Shown: positions 35,839 through 46,384, counted from the stretch's first letter. The stretch is DNA of 64,000 nt from Kosakonia radicincitans DSM 16656 (GCF_000280495.2 NZ_CP018016.1:4712001-4776000), one strand, 5' to 3'. Numbers and translations: made by a program. Notes: a model not told the origin generated them from the sequence alone.

Positions 35839-35925
35839 ACCACCTCCTCGCTTTCATCGAAGAGAAGTATTGGCTTAATATAGGGAGAAATAAATTGCTG
35901 AGTTTTTATCAGGAGTTCCCCTTTT

Positions 35926-37581
35926 ATGTCTTCTGGCCGCCTGCAACAGCAGTTCATCCGTTTGTGGCAATGCTGCGACGGAAAATCTCAAGAAACCACG
36001 CTCAATGAGCTGGCCGAGCTGCTCAGTTGCTCGCGCCGTCATATGCGCACGCTGCTAAATACCATGCAGGAGCGCGGCTGGCTGACATGGGACGCAGAAG
36101 CGGGGCGCGGCAAGCGTTCGCGTCTGACGTTCCTCTATACCGGGCTGGCGCTCCAGCAGCAGCGGGCGGAGGATCTGCTGGAGCAGGATCGTATCGATCA
36201 GTTGGTTCAACTGGTGGGCGATAAAGAAGCCGTCCGCCAGATGCTGGTCTCCCATCTTGGACGTACCTTTCGCCAGGGGCGACATATCCTGCGCGTGCTC
36301 TATTATCGCCCGCTGCGCAACCTGCTGCCGGGCACGCCATTACGACGCTCTGAAACCCATATGGCGCGGCAAATCTTTAGCGCGTTGACGCGCATAAATG
36401 AGGAAAATGGGGAACTGGAAGCGGATATCGCTCATCACTGGAAAGCGATTTCCCCTTTACACTGGCGCTTTTATTTACGCCCCGGCATCCACTTTCATAA
36501 TGGCCGCGAGCTGGAAATGAGCGATGTGATTGCTTCCCTGCAACGGGCGACCGCCCTGCCGCTCTATTCGCATATCCGCGAGGTTGTCTCTCCAACCCCC
36601 TGGACGCTGGATATTCATCTCTGGCAGCCGGATAACTGGCTCCCCTGGCTGATGGGGCATGTGCCCTCCATGATCTTGCCGCAGGAGTGGAACACCCAGC
36701 ACCATTTCGCCAGCCAGCCGGTTGGCACCGGCCCGTATGCCGTGGTGCGCAATACCAATAACCAATTGAAGATTCACGCTTTTGATGACTATTTCGGCTT
36801 CCGCGCCCTGATTGATGAAGTGAATGTCTGGGTGCTGCCGGATCTCAGCGACGACCCGACCTGCGGGCTGACGCTGGAAGGGCCAACCGGCGATGAAAAA
36901 GCGGTCGAAAGCCGACTGGAAGAGGGCTGCTACTATCTGCTGTTTGACGCGCGTTCCAGCCGCGGCGCCAGCCCGGCGGTCAGAGAGTGGGTAAGCCAGA
37001 TCCTCTCCCCCGCCAGCCTGTTATGGCATGCCGACGAGCGCTATCAACGTTACTGGTTCCCGGCCTACGGCCTGTTGCCGCGCTGGCATCATGCCCGTAC
37101 AGGCGTCGGCGAGAAGCCTGCCGGGCTGGAATCCCTGACGCTCACCTTTTACCGTGAACACAACGAGCACGAGGCGCTCTCCCGTATCATGAGCGACTTA
37201 CTGGCAGAACAGGGGGTAAAACTTCACGTACAAAGGGTGGAGTACGCCGAGTGGCATCGGGGTGAAGCAACCAGCGATCTGTGGCTTAACAGCGCCAACT
37301 TTACCCTGCCGCTCAACTTCTCGGTCTTTGCCAACCTGTATGAAGTGCCGTTGTTGCAGCACTGTATTCCGATCGACTGGCAGGCCGCGGCTACCGAGTG
37401 GCGCGCCGGAAAGATGAACCTCGCCGCCTGGTCTCAGCAGTTATTGGCCAGTAAAGCAATGGTGCCGTTAATCCACCACTGGCTAAGGATCCAGGGGCAA
37501 CGCAGTATGCGCGGGCTGCGCATGAACACGCTGGGCTGGTTTGACTTTAAATCGGCCTGGTATGCGCCGCCCGATCCATAA
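35926..37581 (+). CDS. sgrR: glucose-phosphate stress regulator SgrR
   Basis: SgrR activates sgrS and setA when phosphosugars accumulate. The 551-residue protein combines an N-terminal winged helix-turn-helix (about 1-115, with [19 protein letters not shown]) and a C-terminal domain like periplasmic peptide-binding proteins (SBP family 5), which is thought to bind the signal. It is divergent from sgrS with a 67-base gap that should carry both promoters and SgrR sites. CAGGAG precedes the ATG. It lies upstream of the thiB riboswitch on the same strand. Confidence 0.96.
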   Translation: MSSGRLQQQFIRLWQCCDGKSQETTLNELAELLSCSRRHMRTLLNTMQERGWLTWDAEAGRGKRSRLTFLYTGLALQQQRAEDLLEQDRIDQLVQLVGDKEAVRQMLVSHLGRTFRQGRHILRVLYYRPLRNLLPGTPLRRSETHMARQIFSALTRINEENGELEADIAHHWKAISPLHWRFYLRPGIHFHNGRELEMSDVIASLQRATALPLYSHIREVVSPTPWTLDIHLWQPDNWLPWLMGHVPSMILPQEWNTQHHFASQPVGTGPYAVVRNTNNQLKIHAFDDYFGFRALIDEVNVWVLPDLSDDPTCGLTLEGPTGDEKAVESRLEEGCYYLLFDARSSRGASPAVREWVSQILSPASLLWHADERYQRYWFPAYGLLPRWHHARTGVGEKPAGLESLTLTFYREHNEHEALSRIMSDLLAEQGVKLHVQRVEYAEWHRGEATSDLWLNSANFTLPLNFSVFANLYEVPLLQHCIPIDWQAAATEWRAGKMNLAAWSQQLLASKAMVPLIHHWLRIQGQRSMRGLRMNTLGWFDFKSAWYAPPDP

Positions 37582-37620
37582 CGCTTTCGCATTTTTTACC
37601 AAATCATTACAATAGCGGCG

Positions 37621-37750
37621 TTCTCAACGGGGTGCTGCGCCAATGGCGTGTGCTGAGAAAATACCCGTCGAACCTGATCCGGATAACGCCGGCGAAGGGA
37701 TTTGAGGCTGCCTCTCAAAATCCTTTGCCACCCATTTTTTGAGGTGCAAA
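37621..37750 (+). promoter_or_regulatory. TPP riboswitch (THI element) of thiBPQ
   Basis: The THI-box core is seen: CTCAACGGGGTGC, GCTGAGAAAATACCCGTCGAACCTGATCC split around 37651-37680, then GGATAACGCCGGCGAAGGGA and TTTGAG closing P1. Downstream, CCTCTCAAAA (37711-37720) can pair with TTTTTTGAGG (37735-37744), which contains the thiB ribosome binding site. That suggests translational shut-off when thiamine pyrophosphate is bound. Confidence 0.93.
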
Positions 37751-38734
37751 GTGTTAAAAAAATCATTGCCATTACTGCTGTTGATTGCCGCTCCCGTTTT
37801 TGCCAAACCCGTACTCACCGTCTACACCTATGACTCCTTCTCCGCAGACTGGGGCCCCGGCCCGGCAGTGAAGAAAGCCTTTGAAAGCGACTGCAACTGC
37901 GAACTGAAATTTGTGGCGCTGGAAGATGGCGTCTCGCTGCTCAATCGTCTGCGTATGGAAGGCAAAAACAGCAAAGCGGATGTGGTGCTTGGGCTGGATA
38001 ACAATCTGCTGGAAGCGGCAACGCAAACCAAACTGTTCGCCAAAAGCGGCGTGGTGACGGATGCCGTCAACGTGCCTGGCGGCTGGAAAAACGACACCTT
38101 TGTGCCGTTCGACTACGGCTGGTTCGCCTTCGTTTACGATAAAAACAAACTGAAAAATCCGCCGAAAAGCCTGAAAGAACTGGTGGAAAGCGATCAGAAA
38201 TGGCGCGTGATCTACGAAGATCCCCGTACCAGTACGCCGGGCCTTGGTCTGCTGCTGTGGATGCAAAAAGTGTACGGCGACAAAGCCCCGGACGCCTGGC
38301 AGAAGCTGGCAGCCAAAACGGTGACTGTCACCAAAGGCTGGAGCGAAGCCTACGGCTTGTTCCTGAAAGGGGAAAGCGATCTGGTGCTGAGTTACACCAC
38401 CTCGCCCGCCTACCATCTGATTGAAGAGAAAAAAGACAACTACGCAGCGGCGAATTTCAGCGAAGGGCACTACTTGCAGGTCGAAGTTGCCGCCCGCACT
38501 GCCGCCAGCAAGCAGCCGGAGCTGGCGGAAAAATTTTTGAAATTTATGGTGTCTCCGGCCTTCCAGAACACCATCGCCACCGGCAACTGGATGTACCCGG
38601 TCAGCAACGTACCGCTACCGGCAGGGTTTGATATGCTGCAAAAACCGCAAACCTCGCTTGAATTCACGCCGCAAGAAGTCGCGACTCAACGCGCATCATG
38701 GATTAATGCATGGCAACGCGCCGTCAGCCGCTGA
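37751..38734 (+). CDS. thiB: thiamine ABC transporter substrate-binding protein ThiB
   Basis: ThiB (TbpA) binds thiamine, thiamine monophosphate and TPP in the periplasm and delivers them to ThiPQ. I choose the GTG at 37751 (327 residues, product VLKKSLPLLLL), which has GAGGTG before it and matches the E. coli GTG start. A signal peptide ends at about VFA-KPVL (cleavage near residue 18). The mature part has the LTVYTYDSFSADWGPGP and ADVVLGLDNNLL stretches of the family. It overlaps thiP by 25 bases. Confidence 0.95.
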   Translation: MLKKSLPLLLLIAAPVFAKPVLTVYTYDSFSADWGPGPAVKKAFESDCNCELKFVALEDGVSLLNRLRMEGKNSKADVVLGLDNNLLEAATQTKLFAKSGVVTDAVNVPGGWKNDTFVPFDYGWFAFVYDKNKLKNPPKSLKELVESDQKWRVIYEDPRTSTPGLGLLLWMQKVYGDKAPDAWQKLAAKTVTVTKGWSEAYGLFLKGESDLVLSYTTSPAYHLIEEKKDNYAAANFSEGHYLQVEVAARTAASKQPELAEKFLKFMVSPAFQNTIATGNWMYPVSNVPLPAGFDMLQKPQTSLEFTPQEVATQRASWINAWQRAVSR

Positions 38735-40320
38735 TTGCCGGCTGGCTGCTCCCTGGCCTCACCGCCGCCACGCTGATGGTGGCGGTGGCGCTGGCCGCTT
38801 TTCTGGCGCTGTGGCAAAACGCACCGCTGACCGATCTGTCGGCCTTCTGGCACGACAGCTATCTGTGGCATGTGGTGCGTTTCTCCTTCTGGCAGGCCTT
38901 TCTCTCTGCCCTGCTCTCCGTTTTTCCGGCGATTTTCCTCGCTCGCGCCCTGTACCGACGGCGTTTCCCAGGCCGCCTTGCGCTGCTGCGTCTGTGCGCC
39001 ATGACGCTGATTCTGCCAGTGCTGGTGGCAGTATTCGGCATTCTCAGCGTGTATGGCCGCCAGGGCTGGCTGGCCTCGCTGTGGCATATTTTCGGGCTGG
39101 AGTGGCATTTCTCGCCCTATGGCCTGCAAGGCATCTTGCTGGCGCATGTGTTCTTCAACCTGCCGATGGCAGCGCGTTTGCTGCTACAAGCACTGGAGCA
39201 GATCCCCGGCGAGCAGCGCCAGCTTGCCGCGCAATTAGGCATGCGCGGCTGGGCGTTTTTCCGCTTTGTTGAATGGCCGTGGCTGCGCCGCCAGATTCCA
39301 CCAACCGCAGCGCTGATCTTTATGCTCTGTTTCGCCAGCTTCGCCACGGTGCTGTCGCTGGGCGGCGGACCGCAGGCCACCACCATTGAGCTGGCGATCT
39401 ATCAGGCGCTGAGTTTTGATTTTGATCCGGCCCGCGCCGCACTGCTGGCGCTGATGCAGATGATTTGCTGCCTTGGCCTGGTGCTGTTAAGCCAGCGCAT
39501 GAGTAAAGCCATTGCTGTCGGCAACCACCAGATCCAGGGCTGGCGCAATCCGGAAGATCGCTTATTCAGCCGAATAACAGATATCGCCCTGATTGTACTG
39601 GCGCTGCTGTTACTGCTGCCGCCGTTGCTGGCGGTGATTGTTGATGGTCTCAATATGAGTCTGCTGAAAGTGCTGGGCGAACCGGTTCTCTGGCAGGCAA
39701 CAGCCACATCGCTGCGCATCGCGCTGGCCGCCGGGTTGCTGTGTGTCGTGTTGACGATGATGATGCTGTGGAGCAGCCGCGAGCTGCGCGCCCGCCAGCA
39801 GACAATGGCTGGCCAGGCGCTGGAGTTGAGCGGTATGTTGATCCTTGCGATGCCGGGGATTGTGCTGGCAACCGGCTTCTTCCTGCTGCTCAATAACAGT
39901 ATCGGGTTGCCCGCTTCCGCCGACGGCATCGTGATTTTCACCAATGCGCTGATGGCCATCCCTTACGCATTAAAAGTGCTGGAAAACCCGATGCGCGACA
40001 TTACCGCCCGCTACAGTATGCTGTGCCAGTCGCTCGGAATGCAGGGTTTCCGCCGTCTTCGGGTGGTGGAGCTGCGCGCGCTGCAACGCCCGCTGGCGCA
40101 GGCGCTGGCATTCGCCTGCGTATTGTCGATTGGCGATTTCGGTGTGGTGGCGCTGTTTGGTAATGACGACTTCCGCACGCTACCGTTTTATCTTTATCAG
40201 CAAATTGGTTCCTATCGCAGCCAGGACGGTGCGGTAACGGCACTGATCCTGCTGCTGCTCTGCTTTATCTTATTCACTGTGATTGAAAAACTTCCGGGCC
40301 GCCATGCTAAGACTGATTGA
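38710..40320 (+). CDS. thiP: thiamine ABC transporter permease ThiP
   Basis: ThiP is the inner-membrane permease of the thiamine/TPP importer. The 536-residue protein looks like two fused permease halves, together about twelve membrane helices, each with a cytoplasmic EAA-type loop: [13 protein letters not shown] in the first half and [18 protein letters not shown] in the second. The start lies inside thiB and the end overlaps thiQ by 17 bases, so the three genes are read together from the riboswitch-controlled leader. Confidence 0.95.
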   Translation: MATRRQPLIAGWLLPGLTAATLMVAVALAAFLALWQNAPLTDLSAFWHDSYLWHVVRFSFWQAFLSALLSVFPAIFLARALYRRRFPGRLALLRLCAMTLILPVLVAVFGILSVYGRQGWLASLWHIFGLEWHFSPYGLQGILLAHVFFNLPMAARLLLQALEQIPGEQRQLAAQLGMRGWAFFRFVEWPWLRRQIPPTAALIFMLCFASFATVLSLGGGPQATTIELAIYQALSFDFDPARAALLALMQMICCLGLVLLSQRMSKAIAVGNHQIQGWRNPEDRLFSRITDIALIVLALLLLLPPLLAVIVDGLNMSLLKVLGEPVLWQATATSLRIALAAGLLCVVLTMMMLWSSRELRARQQTMAGQALELSGMLILAMPGIVLATGFFLLLNNSIGLPASADGIVIFTNALMAIPYALKVLENPMRDITARYSMLCQSLGMQGFRRLRVVELRALQRPLAQALAFACVLSIGDFGVVALFGNDDFRTLPFYLYQQIGSYRSQDGAVTALILLLLCFILFTVIEKLPGRHAKTD

Positions 40321-41005
40321 TGTCACCTGGCTTTATCAGCATCTGCCGATGCGTTTCACCCTGACGGTGAAAGCGGGCGAGCAGATAGCCATTCTCGGGC
40401 CGAGCGGCGCGGGGAAAAGCACCTTGCTGAATCTGATTGCCGGTTTTCTTACCCCGGCGAGCGGCACAATAACCATTGCAGGCAACGATCATACCCATAC
40501 GCCGCCGTCGCAGCGCCCGGTATCCATGTTGTTTCAGGAGAACAATCTGTTCACGCATCTCACGGTGCGGCAGAACATTGGGCTGGGGCTTAATCCGGGA
40601 CTGAAGTTAAACAGCGAACAGCAGCAAACGCTGCGCCAGATCGCCGAAACCATGGGGCTGGAAGAATTACTGGATCGCCTGCCGGAACAGTTGTCCGGCG
40701 GCCAGCGCCAGCGTGTCGCCCTCGCCCGCTGCCTGGTGCGTGAGCAGCCGGTGCTACTGCTGGATGAGCCATTCTCCGCGCTCGATCCGGCGCTGCGCCA
40801 GGAGATGTTATTGCTGGTGCAGGAGGTGTGCCGCCGCCAGCAACTGACATTGTTGATGGTTTCGCACAGCGTTGAAGATGCAGCTCGCATCGCTGAACGC
40901 TCGCTGGTGGTTGCCGATGGGCGCATTGCCTGGGACGGGAAAACGGATGACCTGCTGAGCGGCAAATCATCGGCCTCTGGGCTACTGGGTATTCGCGGTC
41001 AGTGA
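40304..41005 (+). CDS. thiQ: thiamine ABC transporter ATPase ThiQ
   Basis: ThiQ is the ATP-hydrolysing subunit of the thiamine importer. I choose the ATG at 40304 (233 residues, [11 protein letters not shown]), which matches E. coli; the frame opens seven codons earlier inside thiP. Walker [10 protein letters not shown], the Q-loop LFQENN, the signature LSGGQRQR, Walker [13 protein letters not shown] and the switch histidine in MVSHSVEDA are all present in order. Its stop codon overlaps the 3' end of the convergent gene yabI by seven bases. Confidence 0.95.
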   Translation: MLRLIDVTWLYQHLPMRFTLTVKAGEQIAILGPSGAGKSTLLNLIAGFLTPASGTITIAGNDHTHTPPSQRPVSMLFQENNLFTHLTVRQNIGLGLNPGLKLNSEQQQTLRQIAETMGLEELLDRLPEQLSGGQRQRVALARCLVREQPVLLLDEPFSALDPALRQEMLLLVQEVCRRQQLTLLMVSHSVEDAARIAERSLVVADGRIAWDGKTDDLLSGKSSASGLLGIRGQ

Positions 41006-41769
41006 CCGCGGATCACTTTCCCCAGAATCGAGAGATACACTGGCATCAACGGGTGATTAATCAACGTCACCGCAGCCGCGACGCCCGCCACCAGCATTCC
41101 CGGTGCCAGCAACAGCAAACGCTGCCGCGGCAGGTAACGGGTTAACTTATCCACGCCCGCCTTGCCGGAACGCCACAGACGCCAGCACAGCCAGCACGCC
41201 AGCCACAACAGCACGGCGGTCAGCAGCAGCAACCATTTGAAGTTGCCGCTTTGCATATCGGCAGGAATATCAATCGCCGCACCAGCCAGAATACCAGGCA
41301 GGAAATAGAACGGCGGCCAGAACAGGCAGCCAATAATATTCGGCGGCAGGAATTTACGTACCGGCAGATCGAGCATACCTGCGACCATCGGCACCAGCGG
41401 ACGGGTTGGCCCGACAAAACGCCCAACCAGAATGGTAAACATGCTGTGTTGATGCAGCGCGTGCTCGGTCTTATCCAGCAGCGCTTTGTTCTTTCTCATA
41501 AAGGACCAGCGGTGCAGCGGCGCTTTGAAGCGCCAGCCCAACCAGAACGAGATCCAGTCGCCCAGCAGGCAGCCAATAATACCCGCCAGCCACGCCTGCC
41601 AGAAATTAACTTCGCCGCTGCCAATCAGCGCGCCCAGTCCGGCCATCATCACCGTACCGGGCAGAATCAACCCGACCAGCGCCAGCGACTCAAAAAATGC
41701 CACCAGCGCAATGGCCGTCAGCGAGTATATTGCCGATTGCGTAATAAAATGATCCAGCAGTGCTTCCAT
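40999..41769 (-). CDS. yabI: DedA-family inner-membrane protein YabI
   Basis: YabI belongs to the DedA/SNARE-associated membrane protein family, whose members in E. coli are linked to polyprenyl-phosphate recycling and envelope homeostasis; the exact job of YabI is not settled. The 256-residue protein has about five hydrophobic segments. Family motifs are visible: [18 protein letters not shown] near the N-terminus and [18 protein letters not shown] in the middle. It is convergent with thiQ, overlapping it by seven bases, and upstream of it 127 gene-free bases lead to the araC end. Confidence 0.93.
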   Translation of the reverse strand: MEALLDHFITQSAIYSLTAIALVAFFESLALVGLILPGTVMMAGLGALIGSGEVNFWQAWLAGIIGCLLGDWISFWLGWRFKAPLHRWSFMRKNKALLDKTEHALHQHSMFTILVGRFVGPTRPLVPMVAGMLDLPVRKFLPPNIIGCLFWPPFYFLPGILAGAAIDIPADMQSGNFKWLLLLTAVLLWLACWLCWRLWRSGKAGVDKLTRYLPRQRLLLLAPGMLVAGVAAAVTLINHPLMPVYLSILGKVIRGH

Positions 41770-41896
41770 AACCCGTCCTGTTCAGCATGAAGGCTGGATT
41801 CTCCGGAGCGACTCCGTGAACGTCAACCTTTCAATTATCTGAAAGTTTTACAGGTTATGTCGTATTGCCGAACCCTTTATTGCCAAACTTTACGTT

Positions 41897-42742
41897 TTAT
41901 TCGCACCCCGCGCGGAATTCGCTGGGGCTGGCGCCAGTGCATTTCTTAAATACCCGGGAAAAATAAAGCTGATCGTCAAAGCCAACATTGCGCCCAACGC
42001 TGGCTATCGGCATTCGCGTGGTGCTAAGCAGCAATTTTGCCTGGCTGATGCGCTGATCCTCGCGCCAGCTCAGGACACTCACGCCCAGTTGCTGACGAAA
42101 AAGGTGCGACAGCCGCGACGGTGAAAGACAGACATGTTGCGCTACGCTGGCGATATCAAAATGGTTGTCTGCCAGGTGATCGCTGATGTACTGGCAAGCG
42201 TCGCGCACGCGGTTATCCAGCGGTGGATGCAACGATTCGTTGATCGCCTCCATGCGCCGCAGCAATAGCTGCTCCAGCAGGTTGATTGCCAGCAGTTCAG
42301 CGTAACGCCCGCCACTTTGCCCGGCATCGATAATTTGCGCGAAAAGATCGCGAAAACATTGCATATTGCCGTCATCAGGACGGTAAAATCCTGTCTGGGA
42401 AAACAACGTCGGCCAGTTAAGCCACTCGTGCCAGTAGGCGCGCGGTCGGAAGTAAACCCACTGGTGATACCACTCCGACGCATCGGGATGACGACCGTAG
42501 TGGTGAATTTCCCCCGGTGGAAACAGCAAAATATCGCCAGGACGGCAGATAAACTGCTTACCGCCGTTTTTGACCACCCCTTCTCCCTTCACCGTCAGGT
42601 TGAGGATATAGCCCTTCATCCCCAGCGGACGATCGATGAAAAAGTCGAGATAGCCTTCCGAATCAATCGGCGTTAAACCCGCAACCAGATGCGCGTTAAA
42701 CGAGTACCCAGGCAGCAGTGGATCGTTTTGTGATTCAGCCAT
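41897..42742 (-). CDS. araC: arabinose operon regulator AraC
   Basis: AraC binds L-arabinose and switches from DNA-looping repressor to activator of araBAD. I choose the ATG at 42742 (281 residues, [22 protein letters not shown]), preceded by GGAG; the longer frame from 42835 is not conserved and would cover araO2. The N-terminal cupin arabinose-binding and dimerisation domain (about 1-165) includes [15 protein letters not shown]. The two helix-turn-helix motifs follow ([19 protein letters not shown] and [20 protein letters not shown]). The protein ends FRAGCE, shorter than the 292-residue E. coli form. Confidence 0.96.
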   Translation of the reverse strand: MAESQNDPLLPGYSFNAHLVAGLTPIDSEGYLDFFIDRPLGMKGYILNLTVKGEGVVKNGGKQFICRPGDILLFPPGEIHHYGRHPDASEWYHQWVYFRPRAYWHEWLNWPTLFSQTGFYRPDDGNMQCFRDLFAQIIDAGQSGGRYAELLAINLLEQLLLRRMEAINESLHPPLDNRVRDACQYISDHLADNHFDIASVAQHVCLSPSRLSHLFRQQLGVSVLSWREDQRISQAKLLLSTTRMPIASVGRNVGFDDQLYFSRVFKKCTGASPSEFRAGCE

Positions 42743-42770
42743 AAACGCAATACTCCCATACCCGGTAAGG

Positions 42771-42787
42771 AAACCAATTGTCCATAT
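42771..42787 (-). promoter_or_regulatory. araO2 operator
   Basis: AAACCAATTGTCCATAT is identical to the E. coli araO2 half-site region and lies in the araC leader. It starts 212 bases before araI1, compared with 210 in E. coli by my count from memory, so the repression loop is probably kept. Confidence 0.8.
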
Positions 42788-42910
42788 TGATAAAACCCTC
42801 ATCCTGCGGCAGCCCGCCGCCCTGAGGCACAGCACACTGTTACGGATTAATCCCGCCAGACGAAAGCAATTACGCCTTTTTTTCGCCCTGAAATGGGCTG
42901 AAAAGGGATA

Positions 42911-42970
42911 ACGAAAGTGTCTATAAAGGTGGCAGAAATGTCCACATCGAATTTTTGCACGGCGTCACAC
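42911..42970. promoter_or_regulatory. araO1 and CRP-site region
   Basis: AACGAAAGTGTCTATAAAGG and GCAGAAATGTCCACAT (about 42911-42946) correspond to the araO1 region of E. coli. GAATTTTTGCACGGCGTCAC (from 42949) corresponds to the CRP site that serves both araC and araBAD. These are assigned by alignment to the E. coli control region; individual half-sites are approximate. Confidence 0.6.
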
Positions 42971-42982
42971 TTTGCATTGCCA

Positions 42983-43046
42983 TAGCATTTTTATCCATAA
43001 GATTAGCGAATCCTGCCTGACGGTTTTAAGCGCCGCTCACTATGGT
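42983..43046 (+). promoter_or_regulatory. araI1-araI2 and araBAD promoter
   Basis: TAGCATTTTTATCCATA (42983-42999) is identical to E. coli araI1. TAGCGAATCCTGCCTGA (43004-43020) is araI2 with two changes. The promoter -35 box CTGACG (43017-43022) overlaps araI2, as needed for AraC activation. TATGGT (43041-43046) lies 18 bases on as the -10 box. Confidence 0.88.
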
Positions 43047-43080
43047 TTTCCTAACGGTTATTTTTCATGGAGCAACATAC

Positions 43081-44772
43081 ATGGCAATCACAATTGGCCT
43101 CGATTTCGGCAGCGATTCAGTACGTGCGCTGGCGGTAGACTGCACATCCGGGGCGGAGATCGCCACCAGCGTTGAGTGGTATCCGCGCTGGCAGGAGGGG
43201 CGTTATTGCGATGCGCCAAACAATCAGTTTCGCCACCACCCGCGCGACTACATCGAGTCGATGGAAGCCGCACTAAAAAGCGTGCTGGCTGAACTCAGCG
43301 TCGAACAGCGCGCATCGATTAAAGGCATCGGTGTGGACAGTACCGGCTCGACGCCAGCGCCGATAGACGCGGAAGGACGCGTGCTGGCGTTACGCCCGGA
43401 GTTCGCCGACAACCCGAACGCCATGTTTGTGTTGTGGAAAGATCACACCGCCGTCGAAGAGGCAGAAGCCATCACCCTGTTGTGCCATAGCGCCGGTAAA
43501 ACTGACTACTCGCGCTACATTGGCGGCATTTATTCCAGCGAATGGTTCTGGGCCAAAATCCTGCATGTCACCCGCGCCGACAGCGCCGTTGCTCAGGCGG
43601 CCGTTTCCTGGATTGAGCTGTGCGACTGGGTGCCAGCCCTGCTCTCCGGCACGACGCGTCCGGAAGCGATTCGTCGCGGACGTTGCAGCGCCGGGCACAA
43701 ATCGTTGTGGCATGAAAGCTGGGGCGGCCTGCCTCCGGCGGCGTTCTTTGACGAGCTGGATCCGATTATCAATAAACACCTGCGTTGGCCACTGTTTACC
43801 GACACGTACACCGCAGACCTGCCGGTTGGCACGCTAACCGCGGAATGGGCTCAGCGTCTGGGGCTTTCCGAATCGGTGGTAATTTCCGGCGGCGCATTCG
43901 ACTGCCATATGGGTGCCGTCGGCGCGGGCGCACAGCCCAACACGCTGGTGAAAGTGATTGGCACCTCGACCTGCGACATCCTGATTGCCGATAAGCAGAG
44001 CGTTGGCACTCGCGCGGTGAAAGGGATTTGCGGTCAGGTGGATGGCAGCGTCGTGCCCGATTTTATCGGCCTTGAAGCCGGGCAATCCGCCTTTGGCGAT
44101 ATCTATGCCTGGTTTGGTCGCGTCCTCGGCTGGCCGCTGGAACAACTGGCGCAGCAGCATCCGGAACTGAAAGCACAAATCAAAGCGCAGCAGAAACAGT
44201 TGCTGCCAGCCCTGACTGATGCCTGGGTTAAAAACCCGTCACTCGAACATCTGCCGGTCGTGCTCGACTGGTTTAACGGCCGTCGCACACCCAACGCCAA
44301 CCAGCGTCTGAAAGGGGTGATCACCGATCTCAATCTGGCGACCGATGCGCCCGCGCTGTTCGGCGGCCTGATCGCCGCCACCGCCTTTGGCGCGCGCGCC
44401 ATTATGGAGTGCTTCACCGAACAAGGTATCGCCGTGGATAACGTGATGGCGCTCGGCGGTATTGCCCGTAAAAACCTCGGCGTGATGCAGGCCTGCTGCG
44501 ACGTACTTAACCGCCCATTACAGGTCGTGGCCTCTGAACAGTGCTGCGCGCTGGGTGCCGCGATTTTCGCCGCCGTAGCGGCAGAGGTTCATGCGGATAT
44601 CCCGGCAGCACAGCGCTCGATGGCCAGCGCCATCGAGAAAACCCTACAGCCTTCGGCGCAGGCACCACAGTTTGAACGGCTCTACCGCCGCTACCAACAG
44701 TGGGCAAAAAGCGCCGAACAGCACTATCTCCCTTCCGCCGCGACAACCTCGCAGGCCGCGTTAACTCATTAA
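43081..44772 (+). CDS. araB: L-ribulokinase AraB
   Basis: AraB phosphorylates L-ribulose to L-ribulose 5-phosphate with ATP. I choose the ATG at 43081 (563 residues, [19 protein letters not shown]), with GGAG before it; the frame opens at 43042 but that would take in promoter DNA. It is an FGGY-family kinase: the N-terminal phosphate loop [12 protein letters not shown], the [11 protein letters not shown] stretch, and the C-terminal [12 protein letters not shown] and [11 protein letters not shown] segments are visible. It is the first gene of araBAD, ten bases ahead of araA. Confidence 0.96.
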   Translation: MAITIGLDFGSDSVRALAVDCTSGAEIATSVEWYPRWQEGRYCDAPNNQFRHHPRDYIESMEAALKSVLAELSVEQRASIKGIGVDSTGSTPAPIDAEGRVLALRPEFADNPNAMFVLWKDHTAVEEAEAITLLCHSAGKTDYSRYIGGIYSSEWFWAKILHVTRADSAVAQAAVSWIELCDWVPALLSGTTRPEAIRRGRCSAGHKSLWHESWGGLPPAAFFDELDPIINKHLRWPLFTDTYTADLPVGTLTAEWAQRLGLSESVVISGGAFDCHMGAVGAGAQPNTLVKVIGTSTCDILIADKQSVGTRAVKGICGQVDGSVVPDFIGLEAGQSAFGDIYAWFGRVLGWPLEQLAQQHPELKAQIKAQQKQLLPALTDAWVKNPSLEHLPVVLDWFNGRRTPNANQRLKGVITDLNLATDAPALFGGLIAATAFGARAIMECFTEQGIAVDNVMALGGIARKNLGVMQACCDVLNRPLQVVASEQCCALGAAIFAAVAAEVHADIPAAQRSMASAIEKTLQPSAQAPQFERLYRRYQQWAKSAEQHYLPSAATTSQAALTH

Positions 44773-44782
44773 GGACAAGATC

Positions 44783-46285
44783 ATGACTATTTTCGACAAT
44801 TATGAAGTATGGTTCGTTATTGGCAGCCAGCACCTGTACGGCCCGGAAGCCCTGAAGCAGGTGACAAAGCATGCCGATCAGGTGGTCAACGCCCTTAATG
44901 CAGAAGCGAAACTGCCCTGTAAGCTGGTGCTGAAGCCGCTGGGAACCTCGCCAGATGAGATCACCGCAATCTGCCGCGACGCCAACTACGATGACAAGTG
45001 CGCCGGGATGGTGGTGTGGCTGCACACCTTCTCTCCAGCCAAAATGTGGATTAACGGCCTGACCATCCTCAATAAACCGCTGCTGCAATTCCACACTCAA
45101 TTCAACGCGTCCCTGCCGTGGGACAGCATCGATATGGACTTTATGAACCTGAACCAGACCGCGCACGGCGGCCGCGAGTTCGGTTTTATCGGCGCGCGCA
45201 TGCGCCTGCAGCACAGCGTGGTCACCGGCCACTGGCAGGATCGCCATGCCCATGCGCGCATTGGCGCGTGGATGCGTCAGGCGGTTTCCAAACAGGATAC
45301 CCGCCATCTGAAAGTGGTGCGCTTTGGCGACAACATGCGCGAAGTGGCGGTGACGGACGGCGATAAAGTCGCTGCACAGATCAAATTTGGCTTCTCGGTG
45401 AATACCTGGGGCGTCGGCGATCTGGTGCAGGTGGTGAACGCGGTTAGCGATGGTGATGTCAATGCGCTGGTGGATGAGTATGAAAGCAGCTACCGCCTGA
45501 CACCTGCGGCGCAGGTTCACGGCGACAAACGCCAGAACGTGCTGGATGCCGCGCGCATCGAACTGGGGATGAAACGCTTCCTTGAAGAGGGTGGTTTCCA
45601 TGCTTTTACCACCACCTTCGAAGATCTTCACGGTCTGAAACAACTGCCGGGTCTGGCGGTGCAGCGTCTGATGCAGCAGGGCTACGGCTTTGCCGGTGAA
45701 GGCGACTGGAAGACCGCCGCGCTGCTGCGCATCATGAAAGTGATGTCCGGCGGTTTAAGCGGCGGCACCTCCTTTATGGAGGATTACACCTACCACTTTG
45801 AGAAAGGCAACGACCTGGTGCTGGGTTCTCATATGCTGGAAGTGTGCCCGTCTATCGCCCTTGATGAGAAACCGACGCTGGATGTGCAGTACCTGGGTAT
45901 CGGCGGTAAAGCCGATCCGGCACGTCTGATCTTCTCGACCAAAACAGGACCGGCGATCAATGCCAGCCTGATCGATCTGGGCGATCGCTTCCGCCTGCTG
46001 GTGAACTGCGTCGATGCGGTCAAAACCCCGCACGATCTGCCAAAACTGCCGGTGGCGAACGCGCTGTGGAAAGCGCAGCCGGATCTGCCAACCGCTTCCG
46101 AAGCCTGGATCCTGGCGGGCGGCGCGCACCACACCGTCTTTAGCCACGCCCTGACGCTGGACGATATGCGCCAGTTCAGCGAGCTGCATGACATCGAGCT
46201 GACGGTTATCGACAACGATACCCGCCTGCCGGCGTTTAAAGATGCGCTGCGCTGGAACGAAGTCTATTACGGTTCAAAACGCTAA
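44783..46285 (+). CDS. araA: L-arabinose isomerase AraA
   Basis: AraA interconverts L-arabinose and L-ribulose using Mn2+. The 500-residue protein equals E. coli AraA in length. It begins with [18 protein letters not shown], has the [13 protein letters not shown] substrate-site stretch and the metal-binding glutamates and histidines in [20 protein letters not shown] and GSHMLEVCP. It is preceded by AAGGAC and followed by a 99-base spacer with inverted repeats before araD. Confidence 0.97.
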   Translation: MTIFDNYEVWFVIGSQHLYGPEALKQVTKHADQVVNALNAEAKLPCKLVLKPLGTSPDEITAICRDANYDDKCAGMVVWLHTFSPAKMWINGLTILNKPLLQFHTQFNASLPWDSIDMDFMNLNQTAHGGREFGFIGARMRLQHSVVTGHWQDRHAHARIGAWMRQAVSKQDTRHLKVVRFGDNMREVAVTDGDKVAAQIKFGFSVNTWGVGDLVQVVNAVSDGDVNALVDEYESSYRLTPAAQVHGDKRQNVLDAARIELGMKRFLEEGGFHAFTTTFEDLHGLKQLPGLAVQRLMQQGYGFAGEGDWKTAALLRIMKVMSGGLSGGTSFMEDYTYHFEKGNDLVLGSHMLEVCPSIALDEKPTLDVQYLGIGGKADPARLIFSTKTGPAINASLIDLGDRFRLLVNCVDAVKTPHDLPKLPVANALWKAQPDLPTASEAWILAGGAHHTVFSHALTLDDMRQFSELHDIELTVIDNDTRLPAFKDALRWNEVYYGSKR

Positions 46286-46298
46286 CGCCAGATGCCCG

Positions 46299-46372
46299 CG
46301 CCCGGTGGCACTTCGTTTACCGGGCCTGCGGGTATCCCTGGTCGGGTAAACGCTAGTGCCATCCGGCAATAG
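46299..46372. repeat. REP-like inverted repeat pair between araA and araD
   Basis: CCGGTGGCACTTCGTTTACC (about 46301-46320) recurs in inverted form as GGGTAAACGCTAGTGCCATC just upstream of araD (about 46344-46367). The first copy also folds on itself as CCCGGT/ACCGGG. The pair resembles a small BIME-type element. Such elements inside operons can lower expression of the distal gene or protect upstream mRNA. Confidence 0.65.
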
Positions 46373-46384
46373 CAGGAGAAAGAA

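Larger units (their letters stand above)
35611..35858 (-). ncRNA. sgrS: SgrS small RNA
   Basis: SgrS is an Hfq-dependent sRNA that represses ptsG translation during sugar-phosphate stress. The proposed 5' end GATGAAAGCG at 35858 lies about 20 bases above the sgrT start, as in E. coli. The ptsG-pairing segment GTGTGACTGAGTATT occupies about 35657-35672. The 3' end is a GCCAGCAAAATA-type hairpin (35617-35640) followed by six T, the terminator and Hfq-binding tail. It is divergent from its activator gene sgrR. The exact 5' end is inferred. Confidence 0.92.

Noticed and set aside
35666..35857. 63-codon minus-strand frame over sgrS
   Set aside because: The real sgrT is in another frame of the same strand, with a strong ribosome site and clear similarity to known SgrT; this frame has neither.
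42742..42835. 31-residue N-terminal extension of AraC
   Set aside because: It would translate the araO2 leader; the ATG at 42742 follows GGAG and matches the family start.
44507..45643. 378-codon minus-strand frame opposite araB and araA
   Set aside because: It spans the ends of two real genes in antisense, with no ribosome site or recognisable domain.
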